Below, piece after piece: positions 45,996-55,625 of a stretch of 64,000 nucleotides of DNA. The notes beneath the pieces are model-generated. The model made no database searches, had not been told where the DNA came from, and worked only from the letters and a program-made list of their open reading frames with translations. The DNA is from SIG78 sp036677805 (GTDB taxonomy: Bacteria; Verrucomicrobiota; Lentisphaeria; Victivallales; Victivallaceae): NCBI GenBank assembly GCA_036677805.1, contig JAVBVS010000020.1, positions 41,499 through 105,498 on the forward strand. Direction: 5' to 3'. A program made the position numbers and the translations under genes. How positions within the stretch are numbered: the stretch's first letter is position 1; each line of letters begins with the position of its first letter.

Positions 45996-46973
45996 ATGAA
46001 GTTTTTCATCGGCGTGTGCCTCCTGCTGGCGAATCTTCTTCTGGGAGCGGCGGAACCGTTTACAAGCAATGATGTCGGACGATTGCTCTGCCTGAACCGT
46101 CCGGTCGCCGGAACTCCGGCCGGCAGTTTTCTGGTGGTGGAGCGACTCGATTCGCCGCAGGAAATCCGTTGCCGGGTCTATGGCGGCACCGCCACGGTCA
46201 CGGTCCAGCCCGGCGAAGTCGTCAAACTGGTTTTCTTTGAAGGCGCGAATGCTTTCGCCATCACTCAGTACGCTTTGTACAATTATGCGTTCGACCGGCC
46301 TGACGACGACTCGGTCAGGCTCGCCCGAATCGCCGGTGACGACACCGGCCGGATGGCGGTCATCAATGAATTCGAAGCCGTCCGCAACCAGTTTCTCCAG
46401 GCGGTCCAAAGCGCCATCGCCAAGCGCTCGGCCGAAAGTCTCACTCCGGAAGAATACGAAGACCAGATTCGGACCCTGCTGGATGAAAGCACCGCCTTCG
46501 ATACGGTCAAACGCGCCGCCATCAACAATGATCTGGTATTGGCCATCGCGTTGGCGCAATCGTGGTTCGACACCGTCCGCCGCCATGCGGCGCGCCTCTT
46601 CGTCACGCCGTCGGGACGCACTGCCGGGATGGCGGCGCTGGGCAAGCAGCAGGGGTATGTCCTCGAACTTTACCGCGAACGCGGCAAACTGGCCAATGTC
46701 CGCCGCGATCAGTTCCGGCAACTCTGTCCCCAGGCCCGCGGTTTGTGGTGCGAGGCGCCTCCGGCCAGCTACGAGCAGCTGCTTCAGGTTTTCGACCGCA
46801 GCCTGCGCGCTTACGCCCGCCTGGACGAACTGTCGCAGATCACAGATTTTCAGGATTGGGGCAGCGCCATGCTCGACACCCTGCTTCTGGTCGAAAGCAG
46901 CCCCGGCAGCAAGGAGCTGGAAGAAGAGTTCGACCGGGCGATCAAAGAGGAACAGAAACGCCGGAAACCGTGA
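45996..46973 (+). CDS. Secreted protein of unknown function
   Basis: A 325-residue protein with a signal peptide (MKFFIGVCLLLANLLLGAAE) and no family I recognise. The first part (30-100) is beta-rich: DVGRLLCLNRPVAGTPAGSF, YGGTATVTVQPGEVVKLVFF. The rest is mainly helical with acidic ends (FEAVRNQFLQAVQSAIAKRS, ALIKE-type amphipathic stretches and a final KELEEEFDRAIKEEQKRRKP). The mature protein ends in a highly charged helix. I use the ATG at 45996, six codons after the first possible ATG, because GAGGAATCGG precedes it. It lies 148 bases upstream of the GTPase operon on the same strand and could belong to it functionally. Confidence 0.7.
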   Translation: MKFFIGVCLLLANLLLGAAEPFTSNDVGRLLCLNRPVAGTPAGSFLVVERLDSPQEIRCRVYGGTATVTVQPGEVVKLVFFEGANAFAITQYALYNYAFDRPDDDSVRLARIAGDDTGRMAVINEFEAVRNQFLQAVQSAIAKRSAESLTPEEYEDQIRTLLDESTAFDTVKRAAINNDLVLAIALAQSWFDTVRRHAARLFVTPSGRTAGMAALGKQQGYVLELYRERGKLANVRRDQFRQLCPQARGLWCEAPPASYEQLLQVFDRSLRAYARLDELSQITDFQDWGSAMLDTLLLVESSPGSKELEEEFDRAIKEEQKRRKP

Positions 46974-47043
46974 CCCGATTCCGCTTCGCGGCGCAGAGTC
47001 GCGGAAAAATATTCGAAAGCCGCTTGCCGGACGGTGTTGCGCA

Positions 47044-47071
47044 TTGTAAAAGGCGGATCGCATGCTACAGT
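47044..47071 (+). promoter_or_regulatory. Candidate promoter of the GTPase/GAP1 operon
   Basis: TTGTAA (47044-47049), 16-base spacer, TACAGT (47066-47071), 50 bases before the ATG at 47122. It is imperfect, and read-through from the upstream gene is possible. Confidence 0.4.
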
Positions 47072-47121
47072 AACTTTAAATATGGGAAGAATCCGGAATT
47101 CCAACCGATTGCGGCACTCTT

Positions 47122-48945
47122 ATGGAAAACTTCTATACCTATCAGGATGAACTGGTGCACGGTCCCTTTTCGCGCGAGAAATTATTGCATATGATCGCGT
47201 CCGGCCATATCGAGGAAGCAACTCCGTTGTCGTTGGGACGCGACACGCCGTGGCGGCCGCTGGCGGAATACCCGGAACTGCTGGAGGAAGCCGCCGCCGC
47301 GAAACCGCCGGCGGCGGCGAACAAAATCCGGTTTCTCTGCCCCTACTGCGGCCAGCCTTATCAGGGCGACGCCGCCTGGATCGGGCGCGAGATCGCCTGC
47401 CGCAGCTGCCGCCGGAACTTCACTGCGGCCGCGCCCGGCGACACGGTCCAGGACGTACCGGCGCCATCCCCCGCGACCATGCCGAAAAGCGTGGAGTCGG
47501 CGCCGGTACCGACCGGAGAAATTCCCGAAGGTGACATCATCTGTCCGCATTGCTGGCAGAAATTCGACAGTGAATATCTGCTTTATGTCGCCCAGCATCC
47601 GACCCTGATCGGCGATCCGGTGCTGGGACCGAACGCCAAAAAACGGTTTGCGCCGTCAAGCTTCAATGCGCTCGGTCAGGCGCTGGATGCGACCGGTACG
47701 CCGTGTACCGAACTGGCCTGTCCGCGCTGTCACCTGAGCATTCCCGCCAGCGTGATCGAGGAACCGTCGCGTTATTTTTCGATTGTCGGCGCGCCCTCGA
47801 GCGGCAAAACCTATTATCTGACCGCATTGCTCTACCGCCTCCGTCAGGTTCTGGCCGACAAATTCGCCTGCTCGCTGCTCGACGTCGACCCCCAGCTCAA
47901 CGCCGTGCTCAACAGCTATGAAAACAGCATTTTCCGGGCGGCCCGGCGCGACCGGGTGGCGATTCTGCTCAAAACCGAATTGCAGGGCGACGCCTTTTTC
48001 GATACCGTGCTGCTCGACGAAATTCCGGTGCAGCTGCCCAAACCGTTCGTTTTTGAACTGCGCAGCCAGCTGCCCGGCAAAGAGGACGTCCGGCGCGGGC
48101 TTAATCTGGTTTTTTACGACAACGCCGGAGAACATTTCCAGCCGGGCGCGGACAAGCTGGAAAATCCGGGAACCCGCCACCTCGGCTGTTCCGACGGCAT
48201 CGTTTTTCTTTTCGACCCGCTCAACGACGCGATCATGCGCGCCGACTGCGACAGCGGCGATCCGCAACTGGCCACCGACGAACATGTTTACGATCAGTCG
48301 ATCCTGCTGGCGGAAATGATCGGGCGCATCCGCAAACACCGCAATCTGAATTCCGGCGAGAAATGCCCGATTCCGCTGGTGATCGCGGTCGGCAAATACG
48401 ACGCCTGGAAGAACGTCTTCGAGAAGAATATCGCCGCGCTTGATCCGATCGAAGAAAAGCTCGACGACCTGAGCGCCCGCTGGAACCGCAATATGGTGAT
48501 GGACGTCTCCTTCGCGCTGCGGGAACTGATGCTCCGCTATGCGCCGGGCCTGGTCCACACCGCGGAAGCCTTTTTCGAGGAGGTGACTTTCGTGCCGTTC
48601 AGCAGTTTCGGCTGTCTGTCGAAACGCAGCGAATCCGGCCAGCCCGGAGTGATTCCATCCGAAATCAACCCGACCTGGGTCGAGCAGCCTTTGCTGATGC
48701 TGCTCGGATCGACCGGACTGATCGAGGAGGCGCCGCCGCCGGAAGCGCCGGCGGGAAGCCGTTTTCCGGTACGGGTTCTGGAAAATTTCATGGTCTTCAG
48801 CCACCCCCGCGACCGGCATAAGGTGCGATTGCCCGCGCATTACGGCCATACGGTTCTGACCATCGACGGCAAACCCTTCGCCCTGCCCGCCGTTTCCGGG
48901 ACAGCCGGCGGCGGCGAAGGCCAACGCGACGATCTCTGGAGCTGA
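47122..48945 (+). CDS. GYF-domain, zinc-ribbon TRAFAC-like GTPase (DO-GTPase type)
   Basis: A 607-residue predicted cytoplasmic protein. Residues 1-55 form a GYF_2 domain (FYTYQDELVHGPFSREKLLH, W-x-PL-x). Two zinc ribbons follow: CPYCG...CRSC (about 72-100) and CPHC...CPRC (about 138-200). The GTPase domain carries G1 GAPSSGKT (223-230), DxxG as DNAG (333-336) in LNLVFYDNAGEHF, and G4-like GKYD (424-427) in LVIAVGKYD. This order (zinc ribbons, then a GTPase with IVGAPSSGKTYYLTALLY) matches the double-GTPase (DO-GTPase2) proteins that accompany GAP1 in predicted conflict systems. That match is recalled from family knowledge, not searched. No strong ribosome site is seen before the ATG. First gene of an eight-gene cluster. 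Confidence 0.82.
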   Translation: MENFYTYQDELVHGPFSREKLLHMIASGHIEEATPLSLGRDTPWRPLAEYPELLEEAAAAKPPAAANKIRFLCPYCGQPYQGDAAWIGREIACRSCRRNFTAAAPGDTVQDVPAPSPATMPKSVESAPVPTGEIPEGDIICPHCWQKFDSEYLLYVAQHPTLIGDPVLGPNAKKRFAPSSFNALGQALDATGTPCTELACPRCHLSIPASVIEEPSRYFSIVGAPSSGKTYYLTALLYRLRQVLADKFACSLLDVDPQLNAVLNSYENSIFRAARRDRVAILLKTELQGDAFFDTVLLDEIPVQLPKPFVFELRSQLPGKEDVRRGLNLVFYDNAGEHFQPGADKLENPGTRHLGCSDGIVFLFDPLNDAIMRADCDSGDPQLATDEHVYDQSILLAEMIGRIRKHRNLNSGEKCPIPLVIAVGKYDAWKNVFEKNIAALDPIEEKLDDLSARWNRNMVMDVSFALRELMLRYAPGLVHTAEAFFEEVTFVPFSSFGCLSKRSESGQPGVIPSEINPTWVEQPLLMLLGSTGLIEEAPPPEAPAGSRFPVRVLENFMVFSHPRDRHKVRLPAHYGHTVLTIDGKPFALPAVSGTAGGGEGQRDDLWS

Positions 48946-48953
48946 AACACACC

Positions 48954-51572
48954 ATGTTCGAGCTGGTTTATACTTCGGCGCCGCGCGGTCTCTTTCCGGG
49001 CCGCTCGGGTTACGCGACAGTGGCGTTGAGCGCCGGCATGCCGCCCAATCTGGTAACGCCGGTGGAAAACCTCAGCGGCTACAGTTTCACCTGCCGCGCC
49101 GGACAATTCCGGGCCGAACTCAATCCGGTCTGCTGCTCCTACCTCAAGCTGCATTACGGCAACCTTACGCTTCGGGTGGCCAGCCGCATTGCCCCGAACG
49201 GGCTCGACTACAGCGGGCGCAACAACAAAATTGCCCATCATCTGATCTTCGAATCGCCGGAAGAACTCGCCGCCATTCCCGGCGGCGCCTGCAATCTTTT
49301 CCGGGGCGGCGACAATTTCCTGACCGACTACCGGGAAGCGCCGCGCGAACTGCCAATCCGCCGCATCACCCACTCAGGCCTGCCCGCGACGCTCCCGGCC
49401 CGAGCTTGGCAAAATCACACCGGAGACGCAGGCTGGGCGGGCGTGGCGGCGGCCCGGCTCCAGGCCGATCCGGCGCGGCCTGTTTATGTCGTCTATCCGG
49501 CCGGAACCGCGGTTGCGGCGCTGCTCGAAATCACCGCTGAAATTTCCGCGCTGCTGCCGCCGGAAGACCGGGATGACTTCACCTTCAGTACATTCTTCAG
49601 CAAGGAGCAGCCGGGAGCGCACTGCTTTCTGCGCATGATTCCGGATTTTTCACCGCTGCTCGGCAATCTGCGGCGCTTTCATGCCGCTGCTCTGATCACG
49701 CTTTCGCCCGACCAGGCGGTGTCAATCCCGGAGGAATATGCCTCCCACCCCCTGGTCGAGCTCGCCCGCCGCGGCTATGAACCGATTGAACTCGATGCCA
49801 TTCCGCCGGCAGCGGCGGGAGCGGCGCCGACCGCCGCCGCGCCCGGCCAGACGCCGTCAGCCGCGACGGCCGGACCGGCGGAAACACGAGGCGTCAGGCT
49901 GTCGCCATCGCCGGTGGAGCAGAAAGTCATGGCGGTTCCTGCGCGCGCCCGGATTCTCAGCCGGGAAACGGTGACGGACCGCGCGGCGGAGCGAAAACTG
50001 CTGTTCCTGCTGCTGGCAGCACTCTTTCTGCTGACAATTCCCGGGGTGATTTATTTCAGCATATTTCGCGATACCGCGCCGGAAAATCCGCCGCAACAGA
50101 CTGAAGTCCGGATTGCGACTGCGCCATTGCCGGTTCGAACCATGCCGGCAAACCCATCGCCGGAACCGCTCCCGGCCAATCCGTCCGACGCCATTCACCC
50201 GAAGTCGACCCCGATCCCAAACGGTGTGCCGACGCCGCCAGCGCCGGTCGGAACGCCGGACTGGAATATGGTGCGGAATTCAGCGGTGCCGCTGGCGCAG
50301 CGCTACCCCGCCGCCGGGCTGGAGATGCTGAAAGCGTGGCGGCGGATGGCCGGCAGTCAGAATTACCGGATCATTCTGCCGGGAGTCCTGCCCCGCTGCC
50401 ATGGCGTCGATGTCATCTTCGGGCGACTGGGCAATACCAGCGGCGATCTGCGCGAGTTCGTAGCCCGAGCCAATGACCGGCAGCTTTTCATCTATTCCGG
50501 ACGCAGCGGCGCGGGTTCGCCCCTGCGCCCGGAAACCGATCCCGGAGCGCCCCGATTGCAGATCGAACTCGACGAAAACACTCAAACGATTCAATTCACG
50601 CCGGCGGGCGGCAATTCCGCCGATCTGATCAAACCGTCCATTGACGGCATCACGGTTCTGCTGCTGGCCGTCCCCGACGGCTTTGTCTCCTGGTCGCCGG
50701 TCTTTCGTCCGGAGTACCTTGATTCGATCCCCGCCGGACAGGTGAATTTCGACCCGGGAAAGCAACAGCTGGCCTATCGGCTTTCCGACGCCGAACGTGC
50801 CTTCGAACAGGATATCGACATCTACGTCGGCAAATTCAAGCGGGCCAATTTCGGCAAGGCCCCTTTCCCGGTCGACAAATGGAACAAGACCGTGCGGGCG
50901 CTGTCCACGGCTTGGGATGAGCTCAAAAAATCGCAGACCGCACTGACCGCGATGACACCGGCGGATACCGAACCGCCGACACTGGACGATCTCGACCGAC
51001 TCTGCCGCCAGCTGGAAAATTTCTTTCAGCAAAAAGATAAAACCCGGGAGGAATGCCTGGCCGAATATGACCGCGTCGTCTTCCCGTTCCTGAAACAGTT
51101 CCGAAGCACCCGTTACAACCCGGCGGCCGGTTCCGGTCCGGTGACCGAAAAGCTCATCGAGCGACTTGCGATGCTTCACGAGGCACTCCAGAAAATTTAT
51201 TCCCGGGATGCGAAGAAGGCCATGCGCGAGGAATTCAAAACGGAACTGCAGAACCGGATGCCGCCAATCCGGATCCAATGCGAGGAGCTGGATCAAGTTG
51301 CCGCAATGAATGTTGAGCTCAAAACCCGTCAGGACCGACTCCGGCAGATTCAGCGGGAGCTGGAGCAACAGCGGGAAGAAATCCGCCGCCAGCTCAATGA
51401 TATCGATCCGGAGCTGTCAATCCGGTTCGACGGCCTGGTCTCCGTCAGCGAGAAAACCGGCGTAAACGCATTGGAACTGGATGAATCGAAACTCCAGTCT
51501 CTGCTGGAATTTATCAATGCCCGGCTGATCCAGCGACAGGCGAATCCGGGCGACGAGGGGAATCAATCATGA
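48954..51572 (+). CDS. GAP1-like (GTPase-associated protein 1) single-pass membrane protein
   Basis: An 872-residue protein. Residues 1-265 match the GAP1 N-terminal domain: VYTSAPRGLFPGRSGYATVA, LVTPVENLSGYSFTC, HYGNLTLRVASRI and NNKIAHHLIFESPEELA, known from genes linked to DO-GTPases. A Pro/Ala-rich linker (280-330) leads to one transmembrane helix (about 347-370, KLLFLLLAALFLLTIPGVIY). A second Pro-rich stretch (about 395-440) and a mostly helical domain with coiled coil near the end (LRQIQRELEQQREEIRRQL) follow. Topology probably puts the GAP1 domain in the cytoplasm next to the GTPase. It starts 8 bases after the GTPase gene and overlaps the next gene by four bases (ATGA). Confidence 0.78.
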   Translation: MFELVYTSAPRGLFPGRSGYATVALSAGMPPNLVTPVENLSGYSFTCRAGQFRAELNPVCCSYLKLHYGNLTLRVASRIAPNGLDYSGRNNKIAHHLIFESPEELAAIPGGACNLFRGGDNFLTDYREAPRELPIRRITHSGLPATLPARAWQNHTGDAGWAGVAAARLQADPARPVYVVYPAGTAVAALLEITAEISALLPPEDRDDFTFSTFFSKEQPGAHCFLRMIPDFSPLLGNLRRFHAAALITLSPDQAVSIPEEYASHPLVELARRGYEPIELDAIPPAAAGAAPTAAAPGQTPSAATAGPAETRGVRLSPSPVEQKVMAVPARARILSRETVTDRAAERKLLFLLLAALFLLTIPGVIYFSIFRDTAPENPPQQTEVRIATAPLPVRTMPANPSPEPLPANPSDAIHPKSTPIPNGVPTPPAPVGTPDWNMVRNSAVPLAQRYPAAGLEMLKAWRRMAGSQNYRIILPGVLPRCHGVDVIFGRLGNTSGDLREFVARANDRQLFIYSGRSGAGSPLRPETDPGAPRLQIELDENTQTIQFTPAGGNSADLIKPSIDGITVLLLAVPDGFVSWSPVFRPEYLDSIPAGQVNFDPGKQQLAYRLSDAERAFEQDIDIYVGKFKRANFGKAPFPVDKWNKTVRALSTAWDELKKSQTALTAMTPADTEPPTLDDLDRLCRQLENFFQQKDKTREECLAEYDRVVFPFLKQFRSTRYNPAAGSGPVTEKLIERLAMLHEALQKIYSRDAKKAMREEFKTELQNRMPPIRIQCEELDQVAAMNVELKTRQDRLRQIQRELEQQREEIRRQLNDIDPELSIRFDGLVSVSEKTGVNALELDESKLQSLLEFINARLIQRQANPGDEGNQS

Positions 51573-54500
51573 GCAGGATTCAGGAAATACTGGACGGCAT
51601 CCGGCGCTTTCTCGCCGGCGGCGACCACAGCAACACTCCGCAGCTCCGCAAGCTGGCGGAAGCCTACGCCGCCGCCTGTACGGATTTGAACAGCCGTCTG
51701 GCCGAGTGTCGTCGCCTGATCGAAAGCGGCCTGTGGCTCGACGCCGCCAGACTCAACGGCGAATTCAAGCCGCCGTTGTCCGAACGCGCCCGGCAGCTGG
51801 TGCTGCCGGAGAAAGAGCGGTTCGATGAACTCTGCCGCCTTTACGGCTATCCGGAAGCGCCCGGTCCCGATCTGGCCACGGCGGAGGCGTTGCAAACCTC
51901 CTCGGAATCGGGGGAGCAATTCAATAAGCTGGTTTTGCGCTGGCGTAAAATCGCCCGGGAGAACCGGCCCGGTGAAAAAGTGCGCCTGCTGCGCCGGATT
52001 CTTGCCGCGCTGCCGGGCGACGGCGACGACCTCTGGCGCGCCAATCTGCGTCATGCCGAACAACAGTGGATCGCGGAAGTGGAGCAGAACGCCCACGCGG
52101 CATTGGCCGAAGGCAGATTCGAACAACTCGAAGAGTGGTATCAGGCGCTGACCGATCCCGAACTCCTGACCCCGGTGCCGATGGAAATTCTGAGCCGATT
52201 CAAACCGGCGATGCTCGAGTATCAGCGCCGCCGGTGCCGCCGTCAGACGGAAGCCGGCCTCGACGAATTGGCCCGGGCCTACAGCGCACTCGAATCCGAC
52301 CGCACGGCAAAATTGCTTGAGGAGTGGGACAAGGCCGCCACCCATCCGCTTTTTGAAGCGTCGCCGGAAGAACTCCGGCAGATCGAAGAAGTGCGCGGTT
52401 ATGTGCTGAAGACCGCCGAAATCCGCCGGGTCCGCCGGGAATTCGAGGACCGGACCCGGGAGCTGATCGCCGAACTCGACCGCCATGGCAATTTCACCGT
52501 CATCGAAAATCTTTACGAAACGCTGCGCCAGACCGACCTGCCGATCGACGCGCGATTGAGTGAACGGGTCGAAAACCGGCGGCTGGAATATCGCGCCGCC
52601 GAACGCCGCCGCCACATCCGCAAATGCCTATACGGTCTCCTGCTGGCGCTGATGTTGTTCGCGCTCGGCGCGGTGGCCGTGGTCTGGTTCCAGCATCGCC
52701 AGTCCTACCGCGCCTATTACAAAAGCATGAGCGAACAGCTCGCGACGGGCAATTACGACGGGGTGTTCAAACTTTACGAACAGGCCGCGACGGAGAGTCC
52801 GCTGCTGATTCAGGCGGGAGAACTGCCCGGATTGAAACTCGAAGCCGAACGGCGACAGGCGCTCGAACAGGAAGAGGAACGAAAATTCGCCGCCATTCTC
52901 GCCGAACTCGACGCCATGCGCAAAACCCAGGCCCCGGAAGCGGCCGCCATTCAGGCGCGGCTGGCCGAACTCGATGGCCTTCACCCGGAACGCCGCTCCG
53001 CAGCGCTGAGTGAAGCCGCCCGAATCCATCGTGAATATTACCGCGCCATGGTCGCCCGGCAGCAGCGGCAAAATGATGAGGGCTATCTGGCGAAAGTGCG
53101 CGCATTCCAGGAAGAACTCGACCGGTTCCAGGATGCGCTGCGCCGGCCCGGCGGCGACTGGCGGACAGCCGAAACCCAATGGCAGGGCTTTCAGCGCCGG
53201 CTGGCCGAACTCAAAGCCGACACCGCGGGCATCTCACCCGAACTGGTCAAGGCGCAGACGGAGCTGCTGGCACTCAAACTCGGCGGTCTCTCCGCCCAGT
53301 TCGACACCGCGACGAAACAGCGCCGGCTGCTGAATATCCTGACCGCGCCGGACAGTTTTCAAAATTATGCGGAGACGCTGGAACAGCTGCCATCCCAGGT
53401 GCCGGAGCTGGCCGACGGTGAATGGCGCCGGGCTTTGAACGCGCTGCCGCTCTTCCGGGCGATCGCCCGGAGCGCCATGCTCAGCGGCCGCTGGGACGAC
53501 CGGGCGCAATTTCAATCGGCCGCCGATGAAATCCGCCGTTTCGCCCGTTCCACGCCGCAGCTGGAGGATATCGAATCGCTGCTGCCGGTCGCCTACTGGC
53601 AGGAAAATACCGGTCGGCTGTTGGAGGCCATGAAACGCGAACTCGGCAACGATTACGATTGTTACGAGCTGGTTTTCCGTACCGCCGACAACCGGATTTA
53701 CCGCTTCTACAGCGCCGAACCGCCACGGCGGGAAAACCGGATCAATTCCAGTTTGCCGAAATCGATTTCCTTCCGAACTTTGATCCGGCCCGGCGCGGAA
53801 GGCGATTTTTTCGCCATCCGGGTTCTGACCGACGCCGACGGCGCCTCCCGGTTTCAGCCCGGAACATTGCCGGGCGTAGCCCTGCCGGAGCAATTCACCG
53901 CCTTGGTCAATATGAATCCGGCTTCCCGCACCTTTCCCAAGGCGGAGCACGGCGAATTTCTGAACAAGGCGTTGCGGCGGCTGGAATCCCCCGCGACTCC
54001 GGCGGCGTTGGAACGGGAGCTCACGGCATTGCTTGAAGAGCTCAAAAAAGCTGATGCCATGAATCCCTATCCGCGTCTCGAACTCGCCCGGCGGCTGCTG
54101 GAGTTGCTGCCGCAGTGTTCCGGCTTCTATGCCATGACGATCGAACCTGAAACGCGGAAGATCGACCGGATCGTCAAAACCCGGACCGGCAACTGGCGCT
54201 TGCCGACCGAGGCGGTGGAGTTCGCCGACGAAGCGGCCGCAATCGAACATTTTTTCGCCGAATTGAATCCGTCGGCGATGAGCGCCACGGTCGATCAAAA
54301 TCGGCAGTTGCGCCGGCTGGCGCTGGACCGCGGACTGTCGCCCGGAGGCATCCTTCTCGCCGACGATGGCAAAGGGTACGGCGTCCACTGGTTCAACCAT
54401 GCGCAGGGCAACTCCGAACTCTGGTTCTTTTATCCCGACGCCGACCATGCCAAAGTCGAGTCGGTCGTCGTGATCGACCGCCAAGAACTGGGCTCCGACA

Positions 54501-54682
54501 ACCGCCTGCCGCAGCAACTGGCGGCCAAAGCTTTTGCGGGCATGGTATTTTTCACGCCGTTCGACGGCAAAGCGACCTCAGCCCTGACCGATGACATCCT
54601 GAAGTCGGCCGCCGCCGCCAAAGTCCGGTTGCAATGGCCGGCCTCCTGGCCCTCGAACCGCCGGGATGAGCAACGTCCATAG
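51569..54682 (+). CDS. Large single-pass helical membrane protein of unknown family
   Basis: A 1037-residue protein with one transmembrane helix (about 353-373, LYGLLLALMLFALGAVAVVW). Both sides are dominated by charged helices and coiled coils: before it DRTRELIAELDRHGNFTVIE, after it EQEEERKFAAILAELDAMRK and RQNDEGYLAKVRAFQEELDR. The C-terminal third (from about 700) is more globular, with TADNRIYRFYSAEPPRRENR and YGVHWFNHAQGNSELWFFYP. I recognise no family. The 700 residues on the far side of the membrane look like an elongated stalk with a globular end. Its ATG overlaps the GAP1-like stop. It is a core member of the cluster by position. Confidence 0.75.
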   Translation: MSRIQEILDGIRRFLAGGDHSNTPQLRKLAEAYAAACTDLNSRLAECRRLIESGLWLDAARLNGEFKPPLSERARQLVLPEKERFDELCRLYGYPEAPGPDLATAEALQTSSESGEQFNKLVLRWRKIARENRPGEKVRLLRRILAALPGDGDDLWRANLRHAEQQWIAEVEQNAHAALAEGRFEQLEEWYQALTDPELLTPVPMEILSRFKPAMLEYQRRRCRRQTEAGLDELARAYSALESDRTAKLLEEWDKAATHPLFEASPEELRQIEEVRGYVLKTAEIRRVRREFEDRTRELIAELDRHGNFTVIENLYETLRQTDLPIDARLSERVENRRLEYRAAERRRHIRKCLYGLLLALMLFALGAVAVVWFQHRQSYRAYYKSMSEQLATGNYDGVFKLYEQAATESPLLIQAGELPGLKLEAERRQALEQEEERKFAAILAELDAMRKTQAPEAAAIQARLAELDGLHPERRSAALSEAARIHREYYRAMVARQQRQNDEGYLAKVRAFQEELDRFQDALRRPGGDWRTAETQWQGFQRRLAELKADTAGISPELVKAQTELLALKLGGLSAQFDTATKQRRLLNILTAPDSFQNYAETLEQLPSQVPELADGEWRRALNALPLFRAIARSAMLSGRWDDRAQFQSAADEIRRFARSTPQLEDIESLLPVAYWQENTGRLLEAMKRELGNDYDCYELVFRTADNRIYRFYSAEPPRRENRINSSLPKSISFRTLIRPGAEGDFFAIRVLTDADGASRFQPGTLPGVALPEQFTALVNMNPASRTFPKAEHGEFLNKALRRLESPATPAALERELTALLEELKKADAMNPYPRLELARRLLELLPQCSGFYAMTIEPETRKIDRIVKTRTGNWRLPTEAVEFADEAAAIEHFFAELNPSAMSATVDQNRQLRRLALDRGLSPGGILLADDGKGYGVHWFNHAQGNSELWFFYPDADHAKVESVVVIDRQELGSDNRLPQQLAAKAFAGMVFFTPFDGKATSALTDDILKSAAAAKVRLQWPASWPSNRRDEQRP

Positions 54683-54699
54683 AGATCAAGGAGACCCTC

Positions 54700-55611
54700 A
54701 TGTACGATTCATCGGAACCGTTCTTCCTGCGCCGGCACGGCGTGATCACCGGTCCGTTTACGACGGAACAGATTCTTATGCTTCTGAAGTCGGATGCGGC
54801 GGCATCCGACGCAATGCTCTCCCATGACAAAATTTCCTGGCAGAGCGCCGCCGGACTCTTCGCGCCGCCGGCCCCGGAGCCGATTCCCCTGCCGCCGGCG
54901 GAACCGCCGCCGACCCCGGAACCGGCTCCCGTCACATTGCGGCCAGTCAGTGCGGCGGCGCCGGAAACGGAGATGGCAATCCCGGTTTGCGCCGTCGGCG
55001 AAAACACCTTCTTCCGGATCGCCGGAGATGCCGTTTCCATGCTCTGGAACAGCAGTGACTTTCTGCTCCGAATCCGGCGGCGCGGCAGCAATGCGACATT
55101 GCTCGCGGGAGTGATCGCGGCCTTGACCGCGCTGGGCCTGATCGCGCTCGTCGTGGCGCTCTTCGGGTCGCGCTACGAAGTACCGCCGGCGCGACTGTGG
55201 CTGCTGGCCCCCGGCTTCATTCTGGGTGCCGGAGTGCTGCTGTGGCTGATGCTGGTCGCAATCCGAATCATCGGCGGCGCGAAGTACCACGACGCGTTCC
55301 CCGAACTGGACTTTCTGACCGCGGCGCTCGGCATGCTTAATCTGGCCGGGGCCAATGCAGCAGTGCTGGCGCTGGCGTTTTTCCACGGGTCCGCGCCTGA
55401 TCCGGCGTCTTCCCGGATCGCATTATTGGCCGACTCCGCCATTCTTGCCGGGTGGCTGTTCTTTTTCGCCAATCTGCTGACCGGCATCCGCCTCGACCTG
55501 ATCGCCAACGCGCATATTCCGCCACGCCATGCGACCTGGCTCGGGGCGCTGTGCCTGTGGGGCCTGCTGATCGCCAATTACGGTTTATTCTATTTCATCC
55601 ACCGGACCTGA
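54700..55611 (+). CDS. GYF-domain protein with five transmembrane segments
   Basis: A 303-residue protein. Residues 1-55 form a second GYF_2 domain (PFFLRRHGVITGPFTTEQIL, ISWQSAAGLF), followed by a Pro-rich linker (58-90). Five hydrophobic segments follow at roughly 129-152, 164-190, 206-229, 238-262 and 278-300. No enzymatic motif is seen in the membrane part. GYF domains bind proline-rich peptides, and the partner proteins in this cluster have Pro-rich linkers, so a scaffold role is plausible. AAGGAG precedes the ATG. It sits between the helical protein and the channel subunit. Confidence 0.75.
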   Translation: MYDSSEPFFLRRHGVITGPFTTEQILMLLKSDAAASDAMLSHDKISWQSAAGLFAPPAPEPIPLPPAEPPPTPEPAPVTLRPVSAAAPETEMAIPVCAVGENTFFRIAGDAVSMLWNSSDFLLRIRRRGSNATLLAGVIAALTALGLIALVVALFGSRYEVPPARLWLLAPGFILGAGVLLWLMLVAIRIIGGAKYHDAFPELDFLTAALGMLNLAGANAAVLALAFFHGSAPDPASSRIALLADSAILAGWLFFFANLLTGIRLDLIANAHIPPRHATWLGALCLWGLLIANYGLFYFIHRT

Positions 55612-55625
55612 ATGGAGCATTGTTC

